NCBI GenBank assembly: GCA_049487715.1 | Contig: CP150550.1 | Location: forward strand, 992,001 to 1,056,000 | From: Pycnococcus provasolii | Lineage: Eukaryota > Chlorophyta > Pseudoscourfieldiophyceae > Pseudoscourfieldiales | Length of the DNA: 64,000 nt | Direction of reading: 5' to 3' | Position numbers and translations under genes: made by a program | In this document: positions 10,505 to 18,657 of the stretch, piece after piece | Position numbering within the stretch: position 1 is the stretch's first letter | How the letters are laid out: every line of letters begins with the position of its first letter | The notes under the pieces: model-generated | The model's database searches: none | Told to the model about the DNA's origin: nothing | The model's input: only the letters and a program-made list of their open reading frames with translations

Positions 10505-10705
10505 TCCGGGAAACGGCGGAGGAGGAATTGACAGACGGATCCTCCAAGGACAGAAGGGGGGGAGATTATTCGGGGATGGAAATTCGGGGAAATTCGGGGA
10601 TCGTTGCAAGGTATCGTTTCAAGGTTCCCCCCTTCAGCCCTTCCTTCCTTCCTGTGATGTGATCGTTCTTCCCCCTCTGGCTCTGGCCTCTCTCCCTGGC
10701 GCCTG
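10505..10705. promoter_or_regulatory. Shared divergent promoter region with ATTCGGGGA triplet repeat
   Basis: The 200-bp spacer separates two divergent start codons. It contains three close copies of ATTCGGGGA/AATTCGGGGA between about 10563 and 10601 on the plus strand. The role as a shared promoter is inferred from position only. Confidence 0.35.
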
Positions 10706-13639
10706 GTGATGATGAGGATGAGGATGGCGGCGATCGCTCGCAATCACACTCCTACTCATCATCGTTGCAAGTTGTGTCTGCTCGTCTTGCTGTTGCTTTG
10801 TCTTCCTCTCCCTTCCTCTGGCCGGCCCTCGTTCCACTCAAAACAGCCAGAGGTTCCGCCGCCTGTGAAAACGTTCAAACAGGGAGATATCGACTGGGGG
10901 AATACGTCTTCATCAGCGACTTCGACACGACCGCCGCCTGTACTGCACGGAAAGGCGTTGCGAGATCAATACGCCGCGCAGGAACCCCTGCGGCGAGAAA
11001 AAGAGAAAGAGGCACTGAGAAATGCAACCACGAACGAAACGGTACCTCTGATTGAGCACGCGCTCGACCAGTTCAAAACCGTGCCGTTCGCTGACGAAAG
11101 AGACGCACACCACGAGGACGCGAAGTGGCAGTCGAAGGGCAAGTCGGACGACCTGTGCGGATATAGCGAAAACGGACCCGAAACGCTCAAGCGCACGGCA
11201 CAGAACCTCAGGCAGAGCTACGGATGCCTTAAGCCGTTCAAGGGTGCCGTGGACGACCTAGGCGCGGCCAAGGCACTCATGGAGGCGCGTGCGTTCCAAG
11301 ACGATGTCATCGTACTCCTCGCCCACTGGAAGGACGACTTTGACGACACGCCGCCGCCGCGCTTCGTCGTCGAGGACTTCCTCGCTATGCTCGAAAATCT
11401 TAGAATGCTGCACTTTGACCACTACGTCGTCAGCGTCGTGAACGAAAAGGCGTGCGCGCGCCTCGAGGAGGCCATCAAGGAGATCAGCCTGGATCTCCTA
11501 CCGCCCGGGAGCGTGCTGAGCTGCGCCTACATGCCCAACGATAGCGCGCTCCCGCTCACGGACATGGCCACTCCTTCCGTGCATGTCTGCGAGATTGCCA
11601 GCGTGCAGCCACTCTGCGCCAAGGCGAAGCGGTACATGCTCGCACGCATACTGAGACGCGTGGGAGCTCGCGTTCTCTTCCTAGACGACGATGTCACGCT
11701 CGCCGTCAATCCGTACCCATTCCTGAACTCCGCGGTCGTTGCGAAGAGAGATGTCGCACTCGTCGCTGAGGCTGAAACACTGCATCGGGATGGATCCACG
11801 CCTGGAGCTTTCGTGGTCGCAGGATGCGTCGGAGGCGCTGGCGACGCCGTGCTCAACGAGCTGCGAGGAGCCCTGCTGCGATTTCTACGCCCGAACAGCG
11901 AGCTGACGTCGTACGAGAGCGCGCATCCGCTCTACGAGGACCTGGGACCGCAGCTGCACGCACGCACTGAGATTGAGCCATCGACGATCGTGGCCGATCT
12001 CGTGCAGAGTGCAATTTCAGGACACCTCGCGTTGTGCCGTACGCAGAACGAGCGGCACATGCACGGGCCGGATGAAGGAGGGGGCAAGGCGAAAGGTTTG
12101 TGGAGCGTTCGCGAAAAGAGGTGCACGGCCTCTGAGGCGCTCAGAAATGCGACAGAGGCACTTGGCTCACCGCAGGAGGCTGAAGCGTCGGCAAAGCAGA
12201 TGCGGGATGCACTGCAGCGCAGCCCACGTGCGGCTTTTGGATGGCGTGGCGCGATGATGGCTGCGCCAGCGGTCTCCTCGCTCGCGCGCGATTCGGGCAA
12301 ATCTACGTACGCTGCAAAGCTTGGGCACTGCACGTCGAGCGACGAAAATACAGAAGACAACGAAAACGAGGGTTTGCAGGAGACGCAGGAGAACAACCGA
12401 GTTATGCTTGCGCCACGCGCGTTCCTCGCGCAGGCGGGCGGCAACGAGGCGGCGTTAGCGTTGCAGTGGGGCGACCTGGACGAGAAGATCGGGCACCACC
12501 TCTGCGCACGCCGCCTCGCCTCGAAAGTTGCAGGATTTCGGGGCTCGCGCACTTTTGTCCCAGGCGCCTCGGTGTACCGCGAGACGAAGTTCCTGGCCCT
12601 ACGTGGCGAGTGGAGTCGCGCCACGCGCAGACCGAGTTTCAAGGAGTACCTGATGGATGCGCGAAAGCTGATCGCGATGGCCACAGCACTCGGGCGCGTT
12701 GCCGTGCTTCCACGCGTGCCGTGCGAAGGATTCGTCGGCGACCGTGTGCGAGATGGCGAGGGTGCGGACGTCGCGCGCATGGGAGCAGACAAAATGCTCG
12801 ACTTCGGCGCCGTGAGTGGCGCGGACGCCAAGCTGAAGACTGGCGTCTCGTGCGCAAGGCACGGCCTCGCGCCGCGCGCTCATTGGCCGGTTGCATTCTC
12901 GGCTCCGGAGATGGAGAAAGTGCCCGGCAACGCGGACGAGCTGCGTCAGCCGGTCGTCGTGGGTTGCGACCACCACGCGGCTGGCCGAGACGGTACCTCA
13001 AGCCGCCACGCCACGCTTGACTTGCACGAGTCTGAGACGAGGGCAGAGGGCAGCACGCACTGCGAGCTCGTGACGGGATGTCTTTGCCACCAAGGTTCCG
13101 AGGCGGCGGTGGCATACGAGGTGGACTTGCAGGCTTTCTTGGCAAATGACCACGGCCGATTCCATGAAGACGGGAACGCAACGACTGAGGTGATCCACGT
13201 TGGCACGGATGAGTTGGACTTGGCGGTGCTAGACCGCGAACTCGATCAGAGGCGAGATAGCGTCGGCTACACGAACGCGGACGGCTCAAGCCTTCTCCCG
13301 CCGCTTCGCGACGTTCATGTCGTTTATCTCGAGCCCAGCGCGTTCAACCGCGGCGGCGCGGCGACAAATTTGCCTCGCCTGTTCAATGGAGGCGAGCTGG
13401 TGACGAAGCGCTTGAAGAGCGTGTACGCGCACCAGTGCCGCAGCTTTCTTCTCGAGCTGCAGTGGTACAACGTGCAGTGCCAGGATGGCAATGCCAAGGA
13501 GTGCCGCGAGGTGGCTGCCGTGGACGTGTACGACCGCCTCACTGCAAACGATGAGGGCAAGGATGTGGTTCTTGGTAATCGCCCACGGCTCGAGCACAGC
13601 GTCGGCCTGATTGCCCGCGGTCGTGAGGTGGGACGCTGA
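10706..13639 (+). CDS. GT77-like nucleotide-diphospho-sugar glycosyltransferase, type II membrane protein
   Basis: A 977-residue ORF; the first of several clustered ATGs is used (10706, with 10724 also possible). Residues ~20-40 (CKLCLLVLLLLCLPLPS) form a signal anchor, so a Golgi lumenal protein is expected. Near residues 305-345, ARILRRVGARVLFLDDDVTLAVNPYPFL is the acidic DxD-type metal/nucleotide-sugar site of the nucleotide-diphospho-sugar transferase family (GT77; RRA/XEG113 arabinosyltransferases in plants). The C-terminal part has AMATALGRVAVLPRVPCEGF, resembling the ALGR-LP segment that follows the catalytic domain in XEG113-like proteins. The likely role is glycosylation of wall polysaccharides or Hyp-rich glycoproteins, which fits the polyproline protein encoded nearby. 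Sugar and acceptor are not determinable here. Confidence 0.72.
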   Translation: MMMRMRMAAIARNHTPTHHRCKLCLLVLLLLCLPLPSSGRPSFHSKQPEVPPPVKTFKQGDIDWGNTSSSATSTRPPPVLHGKALRDQYAAQEPLRREKEKEALRNATTNETVPLIEHALDQFKTVPFADERDAHHEDAKWQSKGKSDDLCGYSENGPETLKRTAQNLRQSYGCLKPFKGAVDDLGAAKALMEARAFQDDVIVLLAHWKDDFDDTPPPRFVVEDFLAMLENLRMLHFDHYVVSVVNEKACARLEEAIKEISLDLLPPGSVLSCAYMPNDSALPLTDMATPSVHVCEIASVQPLCAKAKRYMLARILRRVGARVLFLDDDVTLAVNPYPFLNSAVVAKRDVALVAEAETLHRDGSTPGAFVVAGCVGGAGDAVLNELRGALLRFLRPNSELTSYESAHPLYEDLGPQLHARTEIEPSTIVADLVQSAISGHLALCRTQNERHMHGPDEGGGKAKGLWSVREKRCTASEALRNATEALGSPQEAEASAKQMRDALQRSPRAAFGWRGAMMAAPAVSSLARDSGKSTYAAKLGHCTSSDENTEDNENEGLQETQENNRVMLAPRAFLAQAGGNEAALALQWGDLDEKIGHHLCARRLASKVAGFRGSRTFVPGASVYRETKFLALRGEWSRATRRPSFKEYLMDARKLIAMATALGRVAVLPRVPCEGFVGDRVRDGEGADVARMGADKMLDFGAVSGADAKLKTGVSCARHGLAPRAHWPVAFSAPEMEKVPGNADELRQPVVVGCDHHAAGRDGTSSRHATLDLHESETRAEGSTHCELVTGCLCHQGSEAAVAYEVDLQAFLANDHGRFHEDGNATTEVIHVGTDELDLAVLDRELDQRRDSVGYTNADGSSLLPPLRDVHVVYLEPSAFNRGGAATNLPRLFNGGELVTKRLKSVYAHQCRSFLLELQWYNVQCQDGNAKECREVAAVDVYDRLTANDEGKDVVLGNRPRLEHSVGLIARGREVGR

Positions 13640-14577
13640 TGACGACGATCTCCAGATCACATACACTTGCGTTGTTTCTTGTATTCTATTTTTCATTGTT
13701 TTCACTTAACTACATAGTACTTTATATACCTTTTCGTACTTAACCACTCCTGTAGTACTACGTACTGTACTGTACGTGTAATGCGCTTGGCTACAGTATA
13801 TTTATAGAAACGTGACGTTATTACACGCATGTGTCAAAGCGAAGAGCAGAAGAGAAGAGAAGAGAAGAGGGTTGCCACGTGTCCCTTGTCCCTTCTGAGC
13901 TCACCCCAGGGTTGGGGTGAGGGGATCCCCGGGCTCGCCGCGGGATGATGGGGGAGGGGGAGAGGCCGTGAGGAACGATGGGAGGAGAGCCAAGAAAAAG
14001 CGTTCCATATCTCCCCCCCCCCCTCCCCCCCTTTCCCAGCATGGACAAGAAACCCAAAGGGTCCCGTCATTTACCAGCAGAAATTGCAAGGCGCACATCG
14101 CCCGAGAAGTGAAGATACGCACCTCGAGAACGCCCTGGGACAACGTGCCCTTTTTTTAACAACGCACGGGCAGACGGGGAGGTGGAGAAATGCGCGGAGA
14201 TTTGGGACGTTTGGGGCCGGATGCCGGACCTTTTTTGGCCTTATGGACCCGTTTTTCCCCAGCTGTCTGTTTGTGACTGCTTTGTCGTCCCTTGTCCAGT
14301 TGTCCTCGCACGTCCTTGTCCCCCTCAGCCCTTGTCCTTCCGCCATTGCATCATTCTCGTGTGCTTCTTTGTGTGCTTCTCGTGTGCTTCTTGTGCTTCT
14401 TTTTCCTTCGGTTTTCAGTGTTAAGGTGTGTTTCTTGTCCTTCTTGCTTGCTCCAGTGGCCCTTGTCCTTCGTGCCTTTTATATTGTCAATCTCTTGCTG
14501 GTTCCCTTGAACTCGTTGACTCACTCGTACTACCCAAACATAAAATAGAACGCGCACTTTTATCCAGACGAAAGCAG
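13640..14577. other. Intergenic region with hairpin, C-tract and pyrimidine-rich repeats
   Basis: No convincing gene is seen; the ORFs here are low-complexity artefacts of C/T-rich DNA. It holds AAGAG repeats at ~13845-13870, a perfect 9-bp inverted repeat CTCACCCCA/TGGGGTGAG with a 4-base loop at 13900-13921, a run of C at ~14012-14033, and many TTGTCC/CTTCTTGT repeats at ~14285-14480 just before the RRM gene. The sequence TTTTATCCAG right before the RRM start could be a 3' splice site for a 5' exon, but I cannot find a partner. Confidence 0.4.
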
Positions 14578-15528
14578 ATGCAGGTGTGTCTGCTCACCCG
14601 TGGACCGCGAGGCGTGAGCTGCTCCGGTCGAACGAACGTTCGCACAACGGCCGTTCTCTCGAAAGCGCCCAGGCCGAAGTTAGTCAGGGATATCATACAG
14701 TCGGGTGGAAAACGCGTCGTGCAGCCAGGCCGACTGGCCATTCATAACCTTCCCGTCTTTATGCAGACGAGCACGGTGAAGATGCACTTCGAGCAGTTTG
14801 GAAGCGTCAGCTATGTCGAGATCGAGCGCGACCCACGCTCGAGGAAATCAACCACCTATGCCTACGTCCAGTTTGAAGATGACGAGGCTGTGCAGGCTGT
14901 TCTCGCGGATGGACCAGTTCACGACTTGCCTATGAGTGCAGACGCCGCCGAACACGAGTGGGCGTACGTGGACGTGTCGCGCGCGTACTCCACAGAAGTG
15001 AGGGCAGATGCGGCGAAAAAAACTCCTAAGCACGGTGTTAGCGTTGGTCGCCTTCTCCAGACACAAACTCCTCGGCTCAAAGACGTGCGCCGCCGCGCTG
15101 CGGCGTCTGCCGCAGCCTTTGCCGCAGGCATGAGCGAGGAGGAGCACAAAGAGCAGATGGCACGTGCGGCGGCCAGCCTTGCCGAGAAGAGGGCGGTGTT
15201 CGCTGCGATGCGCATGGAACCTCCACCAGCTCCTTCTGTTGTGACCGCGAATACTGTTGCCGGTGCGAAGTCTGAGACGTTTCAGGATTCGATGGACCGC
15301 GTCGTGGAGAGCGCGGAGGAGCTTTTGACGATGGTGGGTGCGGATGAGGCGGCTGATGACCTTGAGCTGACAATACCTACAACGTCGTCGGAAGATCTGC
15401 TGGCCAGTGCGCGCAGCACTCTGGAGGCGGTTGAGGCGGCGATCGACGAGGTGGAGAGCACGCACCTCGCTGGAGACGACGCGAGGGCGCGTCGTATGAG
15501 AGGGCGCATGGCGACGCTTCTGCAGTAA
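14578..15528 (+). CDS. RRM-domain RNA-binding protein, possibly organelle-targeted
   Basis: The start is placed at the ATG at 14578 (316 residues) because the 50 upstream codons are derived from a low-complexity pyrimidine tract. The N-terminal ~45 residues are basic and Ser/Thr/Arg-rich, compatible with a transit peptide. Residues ~52-125 contain one RRM: LAIHNLP is RNP2 and STTYAYVQF is RNP1, with EQFGSVSYVEIERDP between. The rest is Ala/Glu/Arg-rich and helical (RRRAAASAAAFAAGMSEEE) and ends in an acidic helix followed by RARRMRGRMATLLQ. One RRM with a transit-like leader suggests RNA processing or translation in an organelle, which is inference. A poly(A)-like TAATAAAC overlaps the region just after the stop. 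Confidence 0.72.
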   Translation: MQVCLLTRGPRGVSCSGRTNVRTTAVLSKAPRPKLVRDIIQSGGKRVVQPGRLAIHNLPVFMQTSTVKMHFEQFGSVSYVEIERDPRSRKSTTYAYVQFEDDEAVQAVLADGPVHDLPMSADAAEHEWAYVDVSRAYSTEVRADAAKKTPKHGVSVGRLLQTQTPRLKDVRRRAAASAAAFAAGMSEEEHKEQMARAAASLAEKRAVFAAMRMEPPPAPSVVTANTVAGAKSETFQDSMDRVVESAEELLTMVGADEAADDLELTIPTTSSEDLLASARSTLEAVEAAIDEVESTHLAGDDARARRMRGRMATLLQ

Positions 15529-15654
15529 TAAACAACTCATCATCAAGTAAGTCAAACTGATATTGGAACCATTCTTTTTTTTCATTACTAAGGTTAACAT
15601 ATCTTAAGTACTACGTGTGTGTGTCACGACGGATTAAGCTTACGTAGCACCCCG

Positions 15655-15673
15655 TAACCCTAACCCTAACCCT
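15655..15673. promoter_or_regulatory. Telomere-like repeat (TAACCC)3, 66 bp before ARM-like gene
   Basis: Three perfect TAACCC units plus one T lie 66 bp upstream of the ATG at 15739. It is one of five such arrays in the window, each in a spacer holding at least one gene 5' end. In land plants, telo boxes (AAACCCTA) act in promoters of translation and growth genes; a similar role here is inference. Confidence 0.5.
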
Positions 15674-15738
15674 GTCCCTGGGCGAGACCTACTTTGCGGG
15701 CAAAATCCCCCAGGGCCAGTACGTGCACTTTTGTCTTC

Positions 15739-16935
15739 ATGGCGGCGCGCTCTAAGACTTCTGGCGGTCCGAACCCGGCGGTGACGGCGGTGCTGGCGAA
15801 GCTCGCAGAGGCTGTGCTCTCGTCCGAAGCCTCGCAGGCGACGGCGGCATCTCGGGCGATTCGAGATGCGGCGTCGTCGTCCTCATCCATGGCCACGACA
15901 CAACAAATCGCGGAGGCTGGGTGCGTCGACGCGCTCATCACAGCGGCGCACGGAAACGCGGAGGGTGGTGGCTTGGGGCTGGAAAGGACACTGCTGTGCG
16001 CTATCGCGGGTAAACTTCCAGAACACACTCTCGCGGCTATCGACGCTCTGGCCGCCTGTGCGACGTCTCCCATTGTCCGAGGTGCGATTGCTGGAAGTGG
16101 CATCCTTGGAATGATATCTGCCGTCGTCCTATCACCCAATAGTCCGCCGGGTGATAGGGCGGTGGGCATACGCGCCGCGGCGTCGATGGCGTTTGACGAC
16201 GACGACGTCGCGGCTGCTGCAGGTGAGGAGCGAGCGCGTGAGTTTCAACAGCTGAGACAACAACTCTTATCGACGAACGTGTGCGGAGTCGTCGCTCGGC
16301 ATGTGGGAGAAATGTGGGACGGCAGTGCAGCGCTTTTGATGTCAGACGACGACGACGACGACGACGACGACGACCTGGAAAAGCTTCTTGCCGCTGCGCA
16401 GGCTGAAGTGGCGCAGGATACGCTCATTCGAGCGGCGTGTGAGGCGGTGCGCATCTTCTCACGCGATCCATCGTTCGTTGAGAAAATGGTTGAAGAGAAG
16501 GCTGCGTCACGTCTTCTAAGACGTTTGCCTTGTCCGCATGCCGCCAGAGCGCTGAAGGCTCTTGCGGCGGAGTCGCCGGCGTGCTCTGACGAGGTTCTAA
16601 GCACTGCTGCGATAAGAATTTCGCAGGCGATCCAGCACGGCGACTCCACGTCGCGACGTGAGTGTGTGGCGACATTGGCGAGCGCTTTGGCCTCCGCCAC
16701 AAGCACGGGTTCAGATACGACTCGTCGTGACGCTGCTCGTGAGGCTGCAGATGCCGCCATGCAAGACGGATTGGCACAAAGTCTCCGTAGAGCGGTGGTG
16801 TTGGGTGGAGATGATACGGCCAAAGAGGTCAGCCGGCTTGTGGAGGTCCTGTCTCTCGCCGGTGGAAACCAAGTGGCGCGTGAGCTTTCCGCCGCAGGCG
16901 TCGACACCGCGATCGCGCAAGCGTTGGCTGGATAG
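15739..16935 (+). CDS. Armadillo/HEAT-like repeat protein
   Basis: A 398-residue ORF from the ATG at 15739; codons upstream run into the telomere-like array and lack an ATG. The protein is almost all Ala-rich amphipathic helices (AVTAVLAKLAEAVLS, GCVDALITAAHGNAEG, ALAACATSPIVRGAIAGSGILGMI, ARALKALAAESPACSDEVL), typical of ARM-type solenoids. An uninterrupted Asp run (GAC repeat, ~16348-16375) sits in a loop at about residue 205. No catalytic motif is visible, so a scaffolding role is likely and the partner unknown. Its stop codon is 71 bp from the 3' end of the convergent coiled-coil gene. Confidence 0.65.
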   Translation: MAARSKTSGGPNPAVTAVLAKLAEAVLSSEASQATAASRAIRDAASSSSSMATTQQIAEAGCVDALITAAHGNAEGGGLGLERTLLCAIAGKLPEHTLAAIDALAACATSPIVRGAIAGSGILGMISAVVLSPNSPPGDRAVGIRAAASMAFDDDDVAAAAGEERAREFQQLRQQLLSTNVCGVVARHVGEMWDGSAALLMSDDDDDDDDDDLEKLLAAAQAEVAQDTLIRAACEAVRIFSRDPSFVEKMVEEKAASRLLRRLPCPHAARALKALAAESPACSDEVLSTAAIRISQAIQHGDSTSRRECVATLASALASATSTGSDTTRRDAAREAADAAMQDGLAQSLRRAVVLGGDDTAKEVSRLVEVLSLAGGNQVARELSAAGVDTAIAQALAG

Positions 16936-17006
16936 CAACTTGTAATAAAATTAACCTCAGAGAGGGTTATACATTTTTGTGTATAATAGTTTGTGTGAGA
17001 GTTGGT

Positions 17007-18380
17007 TCACCCGGCTAAGACGCCGAGATCGCGCTCTGCGGTATCACCTTGCGTTGCATCCGCAATCGCAGATGCTTTTGAGGCCGCCAATGCCGAGCCG
17101 CTTCCGCAACCCGCTCCGAGGTATATGCCCATCGCCTCGAGTGCACACATTGCCGCGCCGCCGTACTCGACAATCAAAATGATCACGGCGATCAGGAGCA
17201 GAGCCATGAAGGCGAGAACTGGTGTCTCCGGCCGGCGCGTGAACGTGAATGTCGTCTCCATCGCGGAGCCCACATCACCGGATGCCGATGATGTTGATGA
17301 CGACGTTGCTGCTCTGAGAGACTGCGAATCTGTGAGGGGTCCACCGAGCGCCATCTCAAGATCTCCTGTCAACCGTGCGATAGTGCGCTCCTTCTCCTCG
17401 AGATCGCGGCGCGACATTGCTCGGAGCGTGTCAAGCTCGGCGGTTAGACGCTGCACGTCGGAGTGCGCATTGCCAAGTGTCGCAGCGCCCGCCTCGAGTC
17501 GGCCTGCGCGCGTGCGCAACTCATTCATCTCCTCGCGTGCCTTTGCGAGCTCACGAGCAGACTCGGAGTGCTTCGCTTCCCAGGCTGCGGATGCGGCCGA
17601 CGCCGCGGCTGCCGCCTTAGCCTGAGCCTCTTCGCGCACAGCCTGCGCCATCGCGTCAGCCTCCGCAAGAGACGCTTCGAGTTCCGCCGCCCTCGCCTTG
17701 GCGATCTCGTCGTGTCGGCTCAACTTGATTGCGTGTCGCGACTGCATGTCCAGGATTGTCTCGCGGAGCGAATCCGCCTCACGTTCCGCAGACTCGGCCA
17801 CCGCGGCGGCGGCCGCAGCAGCGGCGGAGCTATCGTCGCTCGCCGCCTCGGCCGCCTTCGCCGCGGCTCGCCGCCTCGACTCTGCCGCCTCGGCATCGCG
17901 CCTTGCGAGTGCTGCTGCCGCGTCTAAAGCTTCGATGCGCATTCGCGCCTCGCCAAGCTCCTCCTCGAGTCTTCGGTTTCCATCGAGCAGCGCCTGCTGC
18001 CACGCTTGATCCTCCGGGTCGTGCTGTGGCACAGGCGCCGCAGGCGCGTCTGCTGTCGTCGGCTGCGAGGAAGAGGAGTTGACAGCACTGCTTTCCGACG
18101 AGTCTGTCACGCCACGCACGAGCTTAGCCGCTAGGGCTCGCTGCGCTGCGCGTGCGGCGGCAAGTTCGCGCTCAAGCTCAGCGACGCGCACCGGCACGGA
18201 CGACACGGGTTGCGGCGACTGGTTGACCGCGCCAGCGTCGCTTCCTAGTTTTGTTGCGTTCTCGGTTGCGTTTTCGTTAGCGCCTTGGCTTTGATCTTGG
18301 TGCTGGCCGTCGGCGTCGGCGTCGTCGTCGAGGAAGACGACGCCGTCGTCGTCATCCGAGGACTCTGACGCAGCGTCCAT
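17007..18380 (-). CDS. Coiled-coil protein with C-terminal transmembrane anchor
   Basis: A 457-residue ORF. The first ~50 residues are acidic (SSDDDDGVVFLDDDADAD), residues ~65-345 are a long Ala/Glu/Arg coiled coil with an Ala-rich core, and residues ~388-410 (VLAFMALLLIAVIILIVEY) form a TM helix. After it come ~45 residues containing several Gly/Cys/Ala and a basic end. This is the layout of a tail-anchored golgin or tether-type protein, but no GRIP or other defining domain is seen. The assignment is architectural only. It is divergent from the HTTM gene (277 bp between starts), suggesting a shared promoter. Confidence 0.65.
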   Translation of the reverse strand: MDAASESSDDDDGVVFLDDDADADGQHQDQSQGANENATENATKLGSDAGAVNQSPQPVSSVPVRVAELERELAAARAAQRALAAKLVRGVTDSSESSAVNSSSSQPTTADAPAAPVPQHDPEDQAWQQALLDGNRRLEEELGEARMRIEALDAAAALARRDAEAAESRRRAAAKAAEAASDDSSAAAAAAAAVAESAEREADSLRETILDMQSRHAIKLSRHDEIAKARAAELEASLAEADAMAQAVREEAQAKAAAAASAASAAWEAKHSESARELAKAREEMNELRTRAGRLEAGAATLGNAHSDVQRLTAELDTLRAMSRRDLEEKERTIARLTGDLEMALGGPLTDSQSLRAATSSSTSSASGDVGSAMETTFTFTRRPETPVLAFMALLLIAVIILIVEYGGAAMCALEAMGIYLGAGCGSGSALAASKASAIADATQGDTAERDLGVLAG

Positions 18381-18657
18381 TGTTATTGACTATTCTTGTT
18401 TTGGTAGTCGCTCAAACTCAAACTCTCAAAGGTGTCGTCGAAGAAAACAAGGCTTTCGCCATGAGGACGACCGTAGGGGATATGCGTTGTTGACCATGCC
18501 GCGCAACGATGATGCAACAAGGCGCGAAGGCGGAACTTCACGCTGAACTTCGACGCTCATTCACGTGGTCAACTTGATTTCGTTTCTCAGACTCTCCCCT
18601 TCCCTCCTCCGTTCGCTCGCGATCGGCGCCAGCCACACCACCACCACCTGGGTGGCC

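Noticed and set aside
14084-14548. 154-residue hydrophobic plus-strand ORF
   Set aside because: Hydrophobicity comes from C/T-rich low-complexity DNA; there is no stable start, homology or conservation hint.
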